DNA from: Rhodococcus sp. HM1
GTDB taxonomy: Bacteria > Actinomycetota > Actinomycetes > Mycobacteriales > Mycobacteriaceae
Length of the DNA: 64,000 bases
Direction of reading: 5' to 3'
NCBI RefSeq assembly: GCF_023218075.1
Contig: NZ_JALPTB010000010.1
Location: 1 to 64,000, forward strand
The position numbers were made by a program, and so were the translations under genes. Below are positions 43,471 to 53,412 of the stretch, one piece after another (position 1 is the first letter of the stretch; the number at the start of each line of letters is the position of its first letter). The notes beneath the pieces are model-generated. The model made no database searches, was not told the origin of the DNA, and saw nothing but the letters and a program-made list of their open reading frames with translations.

Positions 43471-44343
43471 ATGCGCGGAATCATTCTCGCCGGCGGCACC
43501 GGGTCTCGGCTCCATCCGATCACGCTGGGAGTGAGCAAGCAGCTCGTTCCGGTCTACGACAAACCGATGATCTACTACCCGCTGTCGACGCTGATGCTCG
43601 CCGGGATCCGCGACATCCTGATCATCACCACCCCCGAGGATGCGCCGCAGTTCCAGCGGCTGCTCGGCGACGGCTCCCGCTACGGGGTGAACCTGACCTA
43701 CAAGGTCCAGCCGGAACCGAACGGCCTGGCCCAGGCGTTCGTCCTCGGCGCCGACCACATCGGCAACGGCGGCGCCGCCCTGGTCCTCGGCGACAACATC
43801 TTCTACGGCCCCCGGCTCGGCACCCAGCTCACCCGCTTCGCCGACCTCGACGGCGGTGCGGTGTTCGCCTACCGCGTCTCCGACCCCAGTGCCTACGGCG
43901 TGATCGAGTTCGACGCCGACGGCCGGGCGCTGTCGCTCGAGGAGAAGCCCGCCACCCCGAAGTCGAACTTCGCGGTTCCGGGTCTGTACTTCTACGACAA
44001 CGACGTCGTCGAGATCGCCCGCGGCCTGCGTCCGTCGGACCGCGGCGAATACGAGATCACCGACATCAACCGCACCTACCTCGAGGCCGGCCGGCTCCAG
44101 GTCGAGGTACTCCCCCGCGGCACCGCCTGGCTCGACACCGGCACCTTCGACTCACTGCTCGACGCCGGCAACTTCGTCCGTACCATCGAGCAACGCCAGG
44201 GCCTCAAGATCGGCGCCCCCGAAGAAGTCGCGTGGCGACTCGGTTTCATCACCGACGACGACCTGCGCGCCCTGGCCGCGCCGCTGGTCAAGTCCGGCTA
44301 CGGCAGCTATCTGCTCGACCTGCTCGACCGGGAAGGAAACTGA
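43471..44343 (+). CDS. rmlA: glucose-1-phosphate thymidylyltransferase RmlA
   Basis: A 290-aa nucleotidyltransferase. It has the N-terminal [11 protein letters not shown] loop, [20 protein letters not shown], the metal Asp in [10 protein letters not shown], the KPxxPKSN segment and [12 protein letters not shown]. Full family length. It catalyses the first step of dTDP-rhamnose synthesis. First gene of rmlA-rmlC-gtrA, with 2 nt to rmlC. Confidence 0.94.
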   Translation: MRGIILAGGTGSRLHPITLGVSKQLVPVYDKPMIYYPLSTLMLAGIRDILIITTPEDAPQFQRLLGDGSRYGVNLTYKVQPEPNGLAQAFVLGADHIGNGGAALVLGDNIFYGPRLGTQLTRFADLDGGAVFAYRVSDPSAYGVIEFDADGRALSLEEKPATPKSNFAVPGLYFYDNDVVEIARGLRPSDRGEYEITDINRTYLEAGRLQVEVLPRGTAWLDTGTFDSLLDAGNFVRTIEQRQGLKIGAPEEVAWRLGFITDDDLRALAAPLVKSGYGSYLLDLLDREGN

Positions 44344-44345
44344 CG

Positions 44346-44933
44346 GTGCACTACCGCGAACTGAAGATCCCCGGGGCCTGGGAGATCACCCCTCGCCAGT
44401 TCGGCGACGACCGCGGCGTGTTCTACGAGTGGTTCAAGCAACCCACCTTCACCGACGCCGCCGGTCGCCCACTCGAGCTGGCGCAGGCCAACTGCTCGGT
44501 CTCCGCCGCCGGGGTGCTGCGCGGCATCCACTACGCCGACGTCCCGCCGGGCCAGGCAAAATACGTCACCTGCGTCGCCGGGGCGGTGCTCGACGTCGCC
44601 GTCGACCTGCGCGTCGGCTCCCCCACCTTCGGACAGTGGGACGCGGTCCTGCTCGACGACGTCGACCGCCGCGCGATCTTCCTGACCGAAGGTCTCGGCC
44701 ACGCCTTCTGCTCCCTCGCCGACGGCTCGACCGTCGCCTACCTGTGCTCGACCACCTACAACCCCGAGCGCGAACACGAGATCAACCCCTTCGACCCGCA
44801 GATCGGCATCGACTGGCCCACCACGGGCCGCGACGGACAACCGCTGCGCTACGAACTCTCGGCGAAGGACCAGGCGGCCCCGTCGCTGGCCGACGCGGTC
44901 GCGGCGGGTTCGCTGCCGCGGTTCCAGGGGTGA
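44346..44933 (+). CDS. rmlC: dTDP-4-dehydrorhamnose 3,5-epimerase RmlC
   Basis: A 195-aa cupin. It has RGVFYEWFKQPTF, NCSVSAAGVLRGIHY with the catalytic His, KYVTCVAGAVLDVAVDLR, and GLGHAFCSLADGSTVAYLCS with the catalytic Tyr nearby. GTG 44346 is 2 nt after rmlA. Third step of dTDP-rhamnose synthesis. RmlD is not in this window. Confidence 0.93.
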   Translation: MHYRELKIPGAWEITPRQFGDDRGVFYEWFKQPTFTDAAGRPLELAQANCSVSAAGVLRGIHYADVPPGQAKYVTCVAGAVLDVAVDLRVGSPTFGQWDAVLLDDVDRRAIFLTEGLGHAFCSLADGSTVAYLCSTTYNPEREHEINPFDPQIGIDWPTTGRDGQPLRYELSAKDQAAPSLADAVAAGSLPRFQG

Positions 44934-45403
44934 GTGCGAAGCCGGTGTCCGCTCCCGATCCTGTCCGCGCACCCGGCGGGATGTCGGGGGCGCCCGGCCC
45001 GCTCATGCGCCTGTTCCGGAACCAGGCGGTGGCGTTTTTGCTGGTCGGCGCGTTCAACACCGCGCTGGGCACCGCGTGGTTCATCGTCTGGCAGCTCGCC
45101 GTCGGCGACACCCTCGGTTACCACTTCGCGATCGTCGCGGGCTACGCGTCGAACGTCCTGTGTGCCTTCTCGACCTACCGCTACCTGGTGTTCCGGGTGC
45201 GCGGACACGTGCTGCGGGACCTGTGGCGGTTCGTGACGGTCAACCTGAGCGCGTTCCTGCTGAACCTCGCCCTGATGACCGTGGCCGTCTCGGTGCTCGG
45301 GTTCCCGCCGATCCCGTCGCAGATCGTGATCACCCTCGTGACCGCGACCGCGAGTTTCTTCGGCTACCGGGACTTCTCCTTCCGCCGGGCCAAGCGCGGC
45401 TGA
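44930..45403 (+). CDS. GtrA-family membrane protein (first copy)
   Basis: A 157-aa protein with four helices. It has the family start AFLLVGAFNTALGTAWFIVW, the conserved FSTYRYLVFR and the end FFGYRDFSFRR. GtrA proteins are thought to flip polyprenyl-linked sugars made by GtrB-type enzymes. GTG 44930 overlaps the rmlC stop (GTGA), so it is coupled to the rhamnose operon; ATG 45005 is an alternative. In M. tuberculosis a GtrA-like gene also lies beside the dprE genes. Confidence 0.82.
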   Translation: MSAKPVSAPDPVRAPGGMSGAPGPLMRLFRNQAVAFLLVGAFNTALGTAWFIVWQLAVGDTLGYHFAIVAGYASNVLCAFSTYRYLVFRVRGHVLRDLWRFVTVNLSAFLLNLALMTVAVSVLGFPPIPSQIVITLVTATASFFGYRDFSFRRAKRG

Positions 45404-45427
45404 GCGGCAGGGCCGACTGCCGGCCGA

Positions 45428-45901
45428 TCAGCGGATGCGGAAGATCACCGCGCGCTGCACCACGAAGTTGATCACCGTCGCCGTGCCCTGCGCGACGACG
45501 AACGCGAACGGGATACGCCACCACTGGTCGGGCAGCGACTCGTTGAGCAGACGGTTGATCCCGACCTGCGCGAGGAACGTGACCGCGTACAGGATCACCA
45601 CCGCGACGAACCGCGCGCGGCTCGGTTCCGCCTTGAACGTCCAGCGGCGGTTGATCAGGTAGGCGGTCGTCGTGCCGGCGACGAAGGAGATCGCCTTCGC
45701 GAGGTCGCGGGTGACGCCGAGCGCCATGAGCAGCACGTACAGGCCGTAGTCGACGATCGCCGACAGCCCGCCGGTGAGCACGAACCGCACGATCTGGGTC
45801 TTCAGGTCGAGAGCTTCGTCCGCGATGTTCTCGGTGACGGGAATCTCAACCGGCAGGGGTGCCCGGTGCTCGGGCTCGGACACGTCGTGGGTTTCGGGCA
45901 C
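45428..45901 (-). CDS. GtrA-family membrane protein (second copy)
   Basis: A 157-aa, four-helix protein with [33 protein letters not shown] and the terminal [13 protein letters not shown]. The N-terminal 30 residues are acidic and soluble. GTG 45901 lies 7 nt after TATTCT (45914-45909), a leaderless pattern. It is convergent with the first GtrA gene and only distantly similar, so the two probably act with different transferases or sugars. Confidence 0.82.
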   Translation of the reverse strand: MPETHDVSEPEHRAPLPVEIPVTENIADEALDLKTQIVRFVLTGGLSAIVDYGLYVLLMALGVTRDLAKAISFVAGTTTAYLINRRWTFKAEPSRARFVAVVILYAVTFLAQVGINRLLNESLPDQWWRIPFAFVVAQGTATVINFVVQRAVIFRIR

Positions 45902-45971
45902 GACGTCGAGAATAACGCCCAGGTCACGCGAGCCTTGACCTCGAGCCGACTCGAGGTTGCACGATCGGGGC

Positions 45972-46349
45972 ATGGCCGTCGAACTGAACCACACCATCGT
46001 CCACGCCAGCGACCGCGACGCCTCGGCCCGGTTCTTGGCCGACATCCTCGGGCTCGCCGCCCCGAAACCGTTCGGCCCGTTCCTGGTCGTGCAGGTCGAC
46101 AACGACGTCTCGCTGGACTTCATGAGCGACAGCGGGCCCGTCCGGCCCCAGCACTACGCCTTCCTCGTCGGCGAATCCGACTTCGACGCGATCTTCGGAC
46201 GCATCCGCGAACGCGGCCTCGAGTACTGGGCCGATCCGATGCACCGACGGTCCGGCGAAATCAATACGCACGACGGCGGGCGCGGCGTGTATTGGAACGA
46301 TCCGGACGGTCACAGCCTCGAGATCATCACGCGACCGTACGGCGGGTGA
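45972..46349 (+). CDS. VOC-superfamily (glyoxalase-like) protein
   Basis: A 125-aa protein with the vicinal-oxygen-chelate beta-alpha-beta-beta-beta pattern twice. It has [20 protein letters not shown], a possible metal His in NHTIV and RPQHYAF, and Glu in [11 protein letters not shown]. Small stand-alone VOC proteins are dioxygenase or resistance-type enzymes of varied substrates, so no specific role is assigned. Lies between gtrA and dprE1. Confidence 0.82.
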   Translation: MAVELNHTIVHASDRDASARFLADILGLAAPKPFGPFLVVQVDNDVSLDFMSDSGPVRPQHYAFLVGESDFDAIFGRIRERGLEYWADPMHRRSGEINTHDGGRGVYWNDPDGHSLEIITRPYGG

Positions 46350-46385
46350 CAAACGGCATCTTGCGGACCTGCCCAGACGCGCGGG

Positions 46386-46399
46386 TAGCCTCTATGCCG
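46386..46399 (+). promoter_or_regulatory. -10 box for a leaderless dprE1 start
   Basis: TAGCCT (46386-46391), 8 nt, then ATG 46400. Another ATG at 46394 lies within the spacer. Confidence 0.5.
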
Positions 46400-47824
46400 A
46401 TGTCCACGACAGCTGCAGAGCAGGCGACTGCGCCGCTCCCAACCCAGACCCGCACTCTGACCGGCTGGGGGCGCACTGCGCCGACCACCGCGGAAGTGCT
46501 GTCCACCCCCGACGTCGAGCTGATCGCCGCAGCGGTCGCCCGGGTCGCGGAGCAGAACGAGTCGAAGCCGGCGCACCTGCGTCGCGGCGTCATCGCCCGT
46601 GGCCTCGGCCGCTCCTACGGCGACCCCGCGCAGAACGCCGGTGGCCTCGTCGTCGACATGACGGCGCTGAACAAGATCCACACGATCGACCGGGACTCCC
46701 GGCTCGTCACCGTGGACGGGGGCGTGACCCTCGACCAGCTGATGAAGGCCGCGCTGCCGTTCGGCCTGTGGGTTCCGGTGCTGCCGGGCACCCGGCAGGT
46801 CACGATCGGTGGCGCCATCGGCTCCGACATCCACGGCAAGAACCACCACAGCGCGGGCAGCTTCGGCAACCACGTCCGCTCCATGGATCTGCTCACCGCC
46901 GACGGCCAGGTCCGCACGATCACCCCCGGCGGCCGCAACTCGAAGCTGTTCTGGGCGACCGTCGGCGGCATGGGCCTGACCGGCATCATCCTGCGCGCGA
47001 CCATCGAGATGACGCCGACCGAGACGGCGTACTTCATCGCCGACAGCGTGCGCACCTCGGGTCTCGACGAGACGATCGCCCTCCACAGCGACGGCTCCGA
47101 GGACAACTACGACTACTCGAGCGCGTGGTTCGACGCGATCTCGGCGCCGCCGAAGCTCGGCCGTGCCGCCGTGTCGCGCGGTTCGCTGGCCAAGCTCGAT
47201 CAGTTGCCGAAGAAGCTGCAGAAGGATCCGCTGCGGTTCAACGCGCCGACCCTGCTGACACTCCCCGACGTCTTCCCGAACGGTCTGGCGAACAAGTTCG
47301 ACTTCAGCATCGTCGGCGAGCTGTACTACCGGAAGACGAAGAACGCCACCGGCCAGGTCCAGAATCTGACGCAGTTCTACCACCCGCTCGACCTCTTCGG
47401 TGAGTGGAACCGCGCCTACGGTTCCAAGGGCTTCCTGCAGTACCAGTTCGTGGTGCCGCCCGAGGCCGTCGACGAGTTCAAGCGCATCATCGTCGACATT
47501 CAGAAGTCCGGGCACTACTCGTTCCTCAACGTGTTCAAGCTGTTCGGTGAGGGCAACAAGGCGCCGCTGAGCTTCCCGATGAAGGGCTGGAACATCTGCG
47601 TCGACTTCCCGATCAAGGCGGGCCTGAACGAGTTCGTGACCGAGCTCGACAAGCGCGTCCTCGAATTCGGGGGTCGTCTCTACACGGCGAAGGATTCGCG
47701 CACCACCGCCGAGACGTTCCACGCGATGTACCCGCGCATCGGCGAGTGGCTCAAGGTCCGCCGCTCGGTCGACCCCACCAACGTCTTCGCCTCCGATATG
47801 TCCAGAAGGTTGGAACTCCACTGA
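46400..47824 (+). CDS. dprE1: decaprenylphosphoryl-beta-D-ribose oxidase DprE1
   Basis: A 474-aa FAD enzyme. PCMH-type FAD domain with [15 protein letters not shown] and [20 protein letters not shown]. The substrate domain contains the Cys of NICVDFP at C400, the residue equivalent to C387 of M. tuberculosis that benzothiazinones attack. With DprE2 it epimerises decaprenyl-phosphoryl-ribose to arabinose, the only arabinan donor, on the periplasmic side. The stop overlaps the dprE2 start (TGATG). Confidence 0.95.
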   Translation: MSTTAAEQATAPLPTQTRTLTGWGRTAPTTAEVLSTPDVELIAAAVARVAEQNESKPAHLRRGVIARGLGRSYGDPAQNAGGLVVDMTALNKIHTIDRDSRLVTVDGGVTLDQLMKAALPFGLWVPVLPGTRQVTIGGAIGSDIHGKNHHSAGSFGNHVRSMDLLTADGQVRTITPGGRNSKLFWATVGGMGLTGIILRATIEMTPTETAYFIADSVRTSGLDETIALHSDGSEDNYDYSSAWFDAISAPPKLGRAAVSRGSLAKLDQLPKKLQKDPLRFNAPTLLTLPDVFPNGLANKFDFSIVGELYYRKTKNATGQVQNLTQFYHPLDLFGEWNRAYGSKGFLQYQFVVPPEAVDEFKRIIVDIQKSGHYSFLNVFKLFGEGNKAPLSFPMKGWNICVDFPIKAGLNEFVTELDKRVLEFGGRLYTAKDSRTTAETFHAMYPRIGEWLKVRRSVDPTNVFASDMSRRLELH

Positions 47825-48585
47825 TGATCAATGCCGTCGGCAACCCCCAGACCCTGCTGCTGCTCGGTGGCACCTCCGAGATCGGCCTGGCCATCGTGGA
47901 GGAGTACCTGCGCAAGGCACCGGCCCGCGTCGTGCTCGCGGCGCTGCCGAACGATCCGCTGCGCGAGTCCGCGGTCGCCCAGGTGAAGGCCGCGGGCGCG
48001 ACGAAGGTCGACCTGGTCGACTTCGACGCCCTCGACACCGAGAGCCACCCGAAGGTGATCGACGAGGCGTGGGCGGGTGGCGATGTCGACATCGCGATCG
48101 TCGCGTTCGCGCTCGACGGCGACCCCGAGGAGCTATGGCAGAACCAGCGCAAGGCCGTGCTCGTCGCGAACGTCAACTACACCGCGTCCGTGTCGGTCGG
48201 TGTGCTGGTCGGCGAGAAGATGAAGGCGCAGGGTTTCGGCCGGATCATCGCGATGTCGTCGGTGGCCGGTGAGCGCGTCAAGCGCGCCAACTTCGTGTAC
48301 GGCTCGACGAAGGCCGGTCTCGACGGCTTCTACCTCGGTCTCGGTGAGGCACTCGCCCCGTTCGGGCCGAAGGTCACCGTGGTGCGACCGGGCATGGTGC
48401 GCACCAAGTTCAGCGCCCACGTCAAGGAAGCGCCCCTCACCGTGAACAAGGAGGACGTGGCCGCGCTGGCCGTCGCCGCGTCCGACAAGGGCAAGGAAAT
48501 CGTGTGGGCGCCGGGGCCGTTCCGCTTCGTGATGGTCGTGCTGCGGCACATCCCGCGCGCGATCTTCCGTAAGCTGCCGGTCTAG
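47824..48585 (+). CDS. dprE2: decaprenylphosphoryl-2-keto-ribose reductase DprE2
   Basis: A 253-aa short-chain dehydrogenase. It has [18 protein letters not shown] (cofactor loop), [20 protein letters not shown] with Ser and Tyr, and K in STKAGLD. It completes the ribose-to-arabinose epimerisation with NADH. ATG 47824 is translationally coupled to dprE1 by a 1-nt overlap. A strong terminator follows. Confidence 0.94.
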   Translation: MINAVGNPQTLLLLGGTSEIGLAIVEEYLRKAPARVVLAALPNDPLRESAVAQVKAAGATKVDLVDFDALDTESHPKVIDEAWAGGDVDIAIVAFALDGDPEELWQNQRKAVLVANVNYTASVSVGVLVGEKMKAQGFGRIIAMSSVAGERVKRANFVYGSTKAGLDGFYLGLGEALAPFGPKVTVVRPGMVRTKFSAHVKEAPLTVNKEDVAALAVAASDKGKEIVWAPGPFRFVMVVLRHIPRAIFRKLPV

Positions 48586-48601
48586 AGTTCTTTTCACCGC
48601 T

Positions 48602-48630
48602 GCCCCGCCGGGTTCGATATCCGGCGGGGC
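48602..48630. terminator. bidirectional terminator after dprE2
   Basis: A perfect 10-bp GC stem (48602-48611 with 48621-48630) with a 9-nt loop, between the convergent dprE2 and secreted-protein genes. Confidence 0.8.
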
Positions 48631-48640
48631 GGTCGCGTCT

Positions 48641-48961
48641 CTACTGCAGGTAGCCGACTCCGGTCGAGAATCCGTCGTTCAGCCCGTAACAGGCGTGGTT
48701 GACGTAACCTTCGTTGGTGAAGACGCCGTTCACGTCGCCGCTTTGACCTGGTGCGTTCGACGCGTAGCCGACGCCCGGTTGCCCGACGATGACGCACTGA
48801 TAGGACTCGACGCCTTCGTTGTCGGACAAATTCCCGTCGATGGGGCCTCCGGGAGGTCCCGGCAGGATCACCGGGTCTGCCGCTGCCTGTGCGGCCCCGG
48901 CCACGAGGAGCGGTGCTGCCACGAGTGCAGCGAACAACGCGCGCACGGATGTTCGTCTCAT
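48641..48961 (-). CDS. small secreted protein, unknown function
   Basis: A 106-aa protein with a clear Sec signal peptide (RRTSVRALFAALVAAPLLVA, cleavage likely after AQA near residue 27). The mature part of about 79 aa has two Cys (C56, C91) likely to form a disulfide, and Gly/Asn/Tyr-rich turns. No family recognised. It stands alone between terminator and aftA, reading divergently from aftA. Confidence 0.7.
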   Translation of the reverse strand: MRRTSVRALFAALVAAPLLVAGAAQAAADPVILPGPPGGPIDGNLSDNEGVESYQCVIVGQPGVGYASNAPGQSGDVNGVFTNEGYVNHACYGLNDGFSTGVGYLQ

Positions 48962-49168
48962 GAGTCCAGCCTTCCGTTCGACTTCACCCGGTGTTTCCGG
49001 GCGACCCCCTGACGCGATGGCGGACATGCTCCTGCCGGTGGCGTGTCCGGCCACCGTCGCTTCCATCCAGCATGCAAGGTCAGGTGGGCTCGAGGCCAGC
49101 GTTGGCACTACTCGAATCTGCGGTTGCCGCGCCGCGGGCGGCACCACGCGTCCCCCTATGCTCGGATG

Positions 49169-51118
49169 GTGCTCACCGCTTCCGAAGTAGCCCCCGCACG
49201 CCGCGTCGTCTCGGCGCTCACGCAGTTCGCGTGCGCCGCAGTCGTCGCCGCAGTGGTCGCCGCGGTCGGACTGTTCGCGTTCGCGCGGGTGCAGTGGCCG
49301 GCGTTCAATTCGTCGAACGTGACGCAGGCGATCACGACGGTGCTGCAGGTCGCGGCGCTGGCGGTGCTCGCGGTGTCGGTGTGGATGCTGCGGCGGCGCC
49401 GGTGGCCGTGGGTGGCGCGGGTGCTGTCGTGGGCCGGGCTGTCGGGCCTGGTGACGGCGACGCTGGGGATGCCGCTTGCCGCGACGAAGCTGTATCTGCA
49501 CGGCGTCTCCGTCGACCAGGAGTTCCGCACCGAGTACCTGACGCGGTTCACGGATTCGGCAGCGCTGCACGACATGACGTACGCGGATCTGCCGCCGTTC
49601 TATCCGGCGGGCTGGTTCTGGGTGGGCGGTCGCGTCGCGAACGTGCTCGGCATGGACGGCTGGGAGGCGTTCAAGCCGTACGCGATCGCGTCACTGGCGG
49701 TGACGGCGGCGGTGGCCGTCGTGCTGTGGTCGGAGCTGGTGCGGTCGGATCTGGCGGTGCTCGTCGCGACCGCGACGACCGCGATCGTGCTCGCCTACGG
49801 CTCCCCCGAGCCGTACGGGGCGATCATCGCGCTGCTGTTGCCCGCCGCCCTGGTGCTGGCGTGGGGCGCTTTCGCGCCGGTGTGCCTTTCTGGCGGCCCT
49901 GACCGCCACAAAGGCACACCGCAAGGGACGCGGCAGGGATGGGGCGCCGTGCTGGGGACCGGCCTGTTCCTGGGCCTGGCCGCCACCTTCTACACCCTCT
50001 ACCTGGGGCTGGCCGCGTTCGCAGTTGTGGTGATGGCCGTGGTGGCCGCGGCGCTCGCGTGGCGCGCGGCCGGCACGTGGCGGGCGGTAGTTCCCGTCGT
50101 CGTCCGCCTGGCCGTCATGGCTGCGATCGCGGTCGTGGTCGCGCTCATCGTGTGGCTACCGTTCCTGCTCGAGGTGCTCGGCGGTGCGCAACTCGCCGGG
50201 TCCGGCACGGCGACCCACTACCTGCCCGAAGCCGGTGCGCGCCTGCCGCTGCCGATGTTCCATGCCTCGCTCATCGGGTTGCTGTGCCTGCTCGGCACCG
50301 TGTGGCTCGTCGGCCGGGCATCGTCGTCGCGGCGGGCGCAGGCACTCGGGCTCGGTGTCGTCGCCGTATACCTGTGGTACCTCGCGTCTCTGGCGCTGAC
50401 CGCCGTCGGCACCACGCTCCTGGCGTTCCGGCTCGAGGTGATCCTGCTGGTGCTGCTCGGCGCCGCAGGCACTTTCGCGTTCGTCGACTTCACCCGTTGG
50501 ATCGTGCTGGCCAGCAGCGACAATCCGCGGGTGCGCTGGTCCCTCGTCGCCGTCGGCGCGCTCGGCGCGGTCGCGTTCACCCAGAACATCCCGCAGGTCC
50601 TCGCCGGGGAGATCACCGTCGCCTACACCGACACCGACGGCAACGGCGAACGCGCCGACCAGCGACCGCCCGGCGCGGCGTCGTACTTCGCGGAAGTGGA
50701 CGAGACCATCACCTCGCAGCTCGGCCGCGACCGCCACGACATCGTGGTCCTCACCGCCGACACCACCTTCCTCGCCTACTACCCGTACTACGGATTCCAG
50801 GCTCTCACTTCGCATTACGCGAATCCCCTCGCCGATTTCCCGGCACGAGCCGCGGCGATCGCCGAATGGTCGGAACTCGAGACCCCAGACGAACTGCTCG
50901 CCGCATGGGACGCCGCGCCGTGGCGGGCCCCCGACGCGGTGGTGTTCCGGCAGAACGCCGAAGGGTACACGCTCCGGCTGGCCGAAGACGTGTACCCGAA
51001 CGACCCGAACGTGCGCCGCTACACGGTGACGTTCCCGAAGGCGCTGTTCGACGATCCGCGTTTCACGGTGACCGAGGTCGGCCCGTTCGTCGTGGTCACC
51101 CGCGCCGGATCGGCATGA
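49169..51118 (+). CDS. aftA: galactan 5-O-arabinofuranosyltransferase AftA
   Basis: A protein of about 649 aa, 11-13 membrane helices in the first 480 residues and a C-terminal periplasmic domain. KLYLHGVSVDQEFRTEYLTR with its acidic pair and ADLPPFYPAGWFWVGGR match AftA (Rv3792). It adds the first arabinofuranose to galactan from decaprenyl-phosphoryl-arabinose. GTG 49169 (6 nt after TATGCT at 49157) was preferred; ATG 49166 is adjacent. Normally followed by emb genes, but here about 6.6 kb intervenes. Confidence 0.9.
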   Translation: MLTASEVAPARRVVSALTQFACAAVVAAVVAAVGLFAFARVQWPAFNSSNVTQAITTVLQVAALAVLAVSVWMLRRRRWPWVARVLSWAGLSGLVTATLGMPLAATKLYLHGVSVDQEFRTEYLTRFTDSAALHDMTYADLPPFYPAGWFWVGGRVANVLGMDGWEAFKPYAIASLAVTAAVAVVLWSELVRSDLAVLVATATTAIVLAYGSPEPYGAIIALLLPAALVLAWGAFAPVCLSGGPDRHKGTPQGTRQGWGAVLGTGLFLGLAATFYTLYLGLAAFAVVVMAVVAAALAWRAAGTWRAVVPVVVRLAVMAAIAVVVALIVWLPFLLEVLGGAQLAGSGTATHYLPEAGARLPLPMFHASLIGLLCLLGTVWLVGRASSSRRAQALGLGVVAVYLWYLASLALTAVGTTLLAFRLEVILLVLLGAAGTFAFVDFTRWIVLASSDNPRVRWSLVAVGALGAVAFTQNIPQVLAGEITVAYTDTDGNGERADQRPPGAASYFAEVDETITSQLGRDRHDIVVLTADTTFLAYYPYYGFQALTSHYANPLADFPARAAAIAEWSELETPDELLAAWDAAPWRAPDAVVFRQNAEGYTLRLAEDVYPNDPNVRRYTVTFPKALFDDPRFTVTEVGPFVVVTRAGSA

Positions 51119-51527
51119 TCCGCCGGACCCCGAGGTCGCGCAGCCACAGGCCGCCCCACACGAAGATGCCGGTGTAGATCGGGAACAGGGTCGTGCTCAC
51201 GATCGGCTGCTCGGTCAGCAGATTCGTCGCGACCGCGCCACCGAGATAGCCGGTGAGCAGCACGGCACCGAGGATCGAGGTCGCCGGAACCACGTACGCG
51301 ATCAGGCACACGAGCAGCACGATGCCGAACACGCGGTTGAGGCTCGGATCGAATCCCAGGTCGGCCATGGCCTCCTGCACCTGGGACGTGTTGAGCACGT
51401 GGATCACCGAGTCGAAGAGCAGGAACAGCACGACGAGTCCGCTGACGATCAGCCCGGCGATCCGGGCGCCTTTCGACGGCGCACCATCGGCGGGGGCGGT
51501 GCTCGTGAACGTAGAAGTCGAGGTCAT
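51096..51527 (-). CDS. DoxX-like four-helix membrane protein
   Basis: A 143-aa protein with four helices (about 22-42, 64-84, 86-104, 114-130). The pattern is that of DoxX-like/DUF proteins: LFDSVIHVLN, then YVVPATSILGAVLLTGYLGG. The 3' end overlaps that of aftA by 23 nt. Role unknown; related proteins are linked to redox or membrane stress. Confidence 0.78.
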   Translation of the reverse strand: MTSTSTFTSTAPADGAPSKGARIAGLIVSGLVVLFLLFDSVIHVLNTSQVQEAMADLGFDPSLNRVFGIVLLVCLIAYVVPATSILGAVLLTGYLGGAVATNLLTEQPIVSTTLFPIYTGIFVWGGLWLRDLGVRRIMPIRRG

Positions 51528-51652
51528 GACGGTCTCCTGAGGTCGCATCAGTACGGTCGCGTGTACAGACCGGGCAGCGCACGGAAACTCATCGCGGTTG
51601 CGGTATCGTCCCGGGCAGGTCGTACGGGGGTGCGGCGGAATCGGGGGATTCG

Positions 51653-51973
51653 ATGGGGGAAATTCTGTATGTGCCGACCCGTCGGCGCGACGGTTCAGGG
51701 CAGGTTCAGCTGGAGATGCGGGCACTGCCCGACGGCCGATTGGCGTTGCCCGCGTACACCTCCCTCCCAGAATTGACCCGCTGCTGCGGCCCACGCCAGG
51801 CGTGGATGGGCGTCGACAGCGCCGGGTTGCAGGAAATCCATCGCACCACCGGCTACGACGTCGTCCTCCTCGACGGCAAACAGCCACCACCGCCCCCTCC
51901 CCCGTCGGAAGACGAGTACACGCAGCCACGCAGCTGGCTGCGCGACCCGCTCGGACGGGCGGACGCCTCGTGA
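51653..51973 (+). CDS. SAV_915-like small protein, first gene of T7SS module
   Basis: A 106-aa cytosolic protein. It has LYVPTRRRDGSGQVQLEMRA, RLALPAYTSLPELTRCCG and YDVVLLD, resembling the SAV_915/SseB-like group found beside type VII secretion substrates. The C-terminus is Pro-rich (seven Pro in a row) and acidic. Its stop shares GTGA with the next gene. Perhaps a chaperone or adaptor for the secreted partners; this is context-based. Confidence 0.65.
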   Translation: MGEILYVPTRRRDGSGQVQLEMRALPDGRLALPAYTSLPELTRCCGPRQAWMGVDSAGLQEIHRTTGYDVVLLDGKQPPPPPPPSEDEYTQPRSWLRDPLGRADAS

Positions 51974-52245
51974 GCATCGAAATCGGGGATCTCAACGCGG
52001 TGGCCCGGCACCTGGCCACCGGAGCCGACGGGATCAACGAACTCGGCTCCGAGAGTGCCGATCTGCCCGACGCCGGAGCATCCACCGCGCTGCTCGCGGA
52101 ATCCCTGGGTGCGCTCGCGTCCGCGCTGGATCTGGCCGTGCGGTCGCTGGCCAACGCAGCCGATCTGACCCAGAACAATCTGCGCGACTACCAGGAACTC
52201 GAAGCACACAACACGCAGAACATCGCCCAGGGCGGTCAGCGGTGA
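51970..52245 (+). CDS. EspC/WXG100-type ESX substrate or chaperone
   Basis: A 91-aa all-helical protein: LNAVARHLATGADGINELG, then SLGALASALDLAVRSLANAA and LRDYQELEAHNTQN. Length and helical-hairpin character match the EspC-like/T7SS-target family. GTG 51970 overlaps the previous stop and its own stop overlaps the next start, so it should be made together with the large protein at 52242 and may pair with its N-terminal domain for ESX export. Confidence 0.7.
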   Translation: MSIEIGDLNAVARHLATGADGINELGSESADLPDAGASTALLAESLGALASALDLAVRSLANAADLTQNNLRDYQELEAHNTQNIAQGGQR

Positions 52246-53402
52246 GCATCGACACCCGGGTCTTCGGCGACCCCGCGACCTGCTACACCTGCGCCGACTC
52301 GCTCGCCGCTGTCGCTGCCGGCGTGAACCGGCAACTGGCGTCGGCTCGCGCGGGTCGCACCGAGTCGGAGCACGAGTTCATCGGCACCACCGGTGACGAG
52401 TTCCGACAACGCCTGGACAGCATCATCTCCGGGACCACCGAGGTCGCCGACCAAACCGACGCGATCGCCACTGCCCTGCGCACCTTCGCCGACCAGCTCG
52501 TCACCGCTCGTGCCCGCATGACGCAGGCCGAAACTACCGCGGCGGAAGCAGGTCTGCCGGTGGAGTTCGGGATCGGCATCGGTGAACCGATCGAGATCGA
52601 TCCGAATTCGTACGACGTTGCACCGCAGGTCCTTCGCGCCCGTCAGGTGGCGGCATACAACGCCGCGCTCGAGCTCGTCGCCGAGGGTCGCGAAATCGAG
52701 GGCGTGGCGCACAGCAGGTTCGCGGAGGCGCTCCGCGGTCCGACAACGATCCTGAAAGATGCCGAGGCGCAGTGGGGTTGGCTCTTGGCGTTCGTCGTCA
52801 CCGGATACATCGGAACCGCAGTCAACGAACTGTCGAAGTGGGGACCGATCGCGGCGAAACAGGCATCGTTGGTGTCCCGGTTCGGTGAACTCGCAGCGGA
52901 AGCCGCCCGACTGGGCGACCCGTATCCGGAAGCGGCCGCGGCCAGGGCAATGCGAGCATTCCAGGGGGGAGCCGACGACGCCGCCCGCTTTGCCGCGGAA
53001 AACTCCCGGCTGCTCGCGGGACTTGGTGGCAATGGCCTCGTCAACGCTCTCGGTACAAACTTGGATGTAGTTTTCACTGAGGGTTCAGCACTCGCCAAGT
53101 TCGGATCAAAGGTTCCGGGAGCAGGCTTGCTCTTGACCATCGGCCAAACAGGATTCGACGTCTACCACGCTGAAGACAGCGACGCAGCGGTCAAAGCCGT
53201 CGCCAAGGATGTCGGCGGATTCGTCGCGGGAACCGTCGCAACTGAATTGATCCTCGCCAGTGCAGCCGGCGGGCCGGTCACACTGCTTGCCGTAGGGGCC
53301 GGCGTCGGCGTCGCGTTCGGAGTCGGTGAAGTGATCGAACACTGGGACGACATCTCCGGCGCCGCCGGCTCAGCGGCACGCTGGGTCGGCAATCTCTTCT
53401 GA
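52242..53402 (+). CDS. T7SS polymorphic-toxin-like protein with glycine-zipper C-terminus
   Basis: A 386-aa protein. Residues 1 to about 110 form a WXG100/LXG-like helical hairpin (FIGTTGDEFRQRLDSIISGT). A helical middle (about 130-260) follows. From about 290 the chain is very hydrophobic and Gly/Ala-rich, with VGGFVAGTVATELILASAAG and VTLLAVGAGVGVAFGVGEVI, a glycine-zipper pattern seen in pore-forming or membrane-depolarising toxins such as TelE of streptococci. No enzymatic toxin motif. It is followed by two tandem membrane proteins, the arrangement expected for an effector with immunity. Function is inferred. Confidence 0.65.
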   Translation: MSIDTRVFGDPATCYTCADSLAAVAAGVNRQLASARAGRTESEHEFIGTTGDEFRQRLDSIISGTTEVADQTDAIATALRTFADQLVTARARMTQAETTAAEAGLPVEFGIGIGEPIEIDPNSYDVAPQVLRARQVAAYNAALELVAEGREIEGVAHSRFAEALRGPTTILKDAEAQWGWLLAFVVTGYIGTAVNELSKWGPIAAKQASLVSRFGELAAEAARLGDPYPEAAAARAMRAFQGGADDAARFAAENSRLLAGLGGNGLVNALGTNLDVVFTEGSALAKFGSKVPGAGLLLTIGQTGFDVYHAEDSDAAVKAVAKDVGGFVAGTVATELILASAAGGPVTLLAVGAGVGVAFGVGEVIEHWDDISGAAGSAARWVGNLF

Positions 53403-53412
53403 GGACCACAAA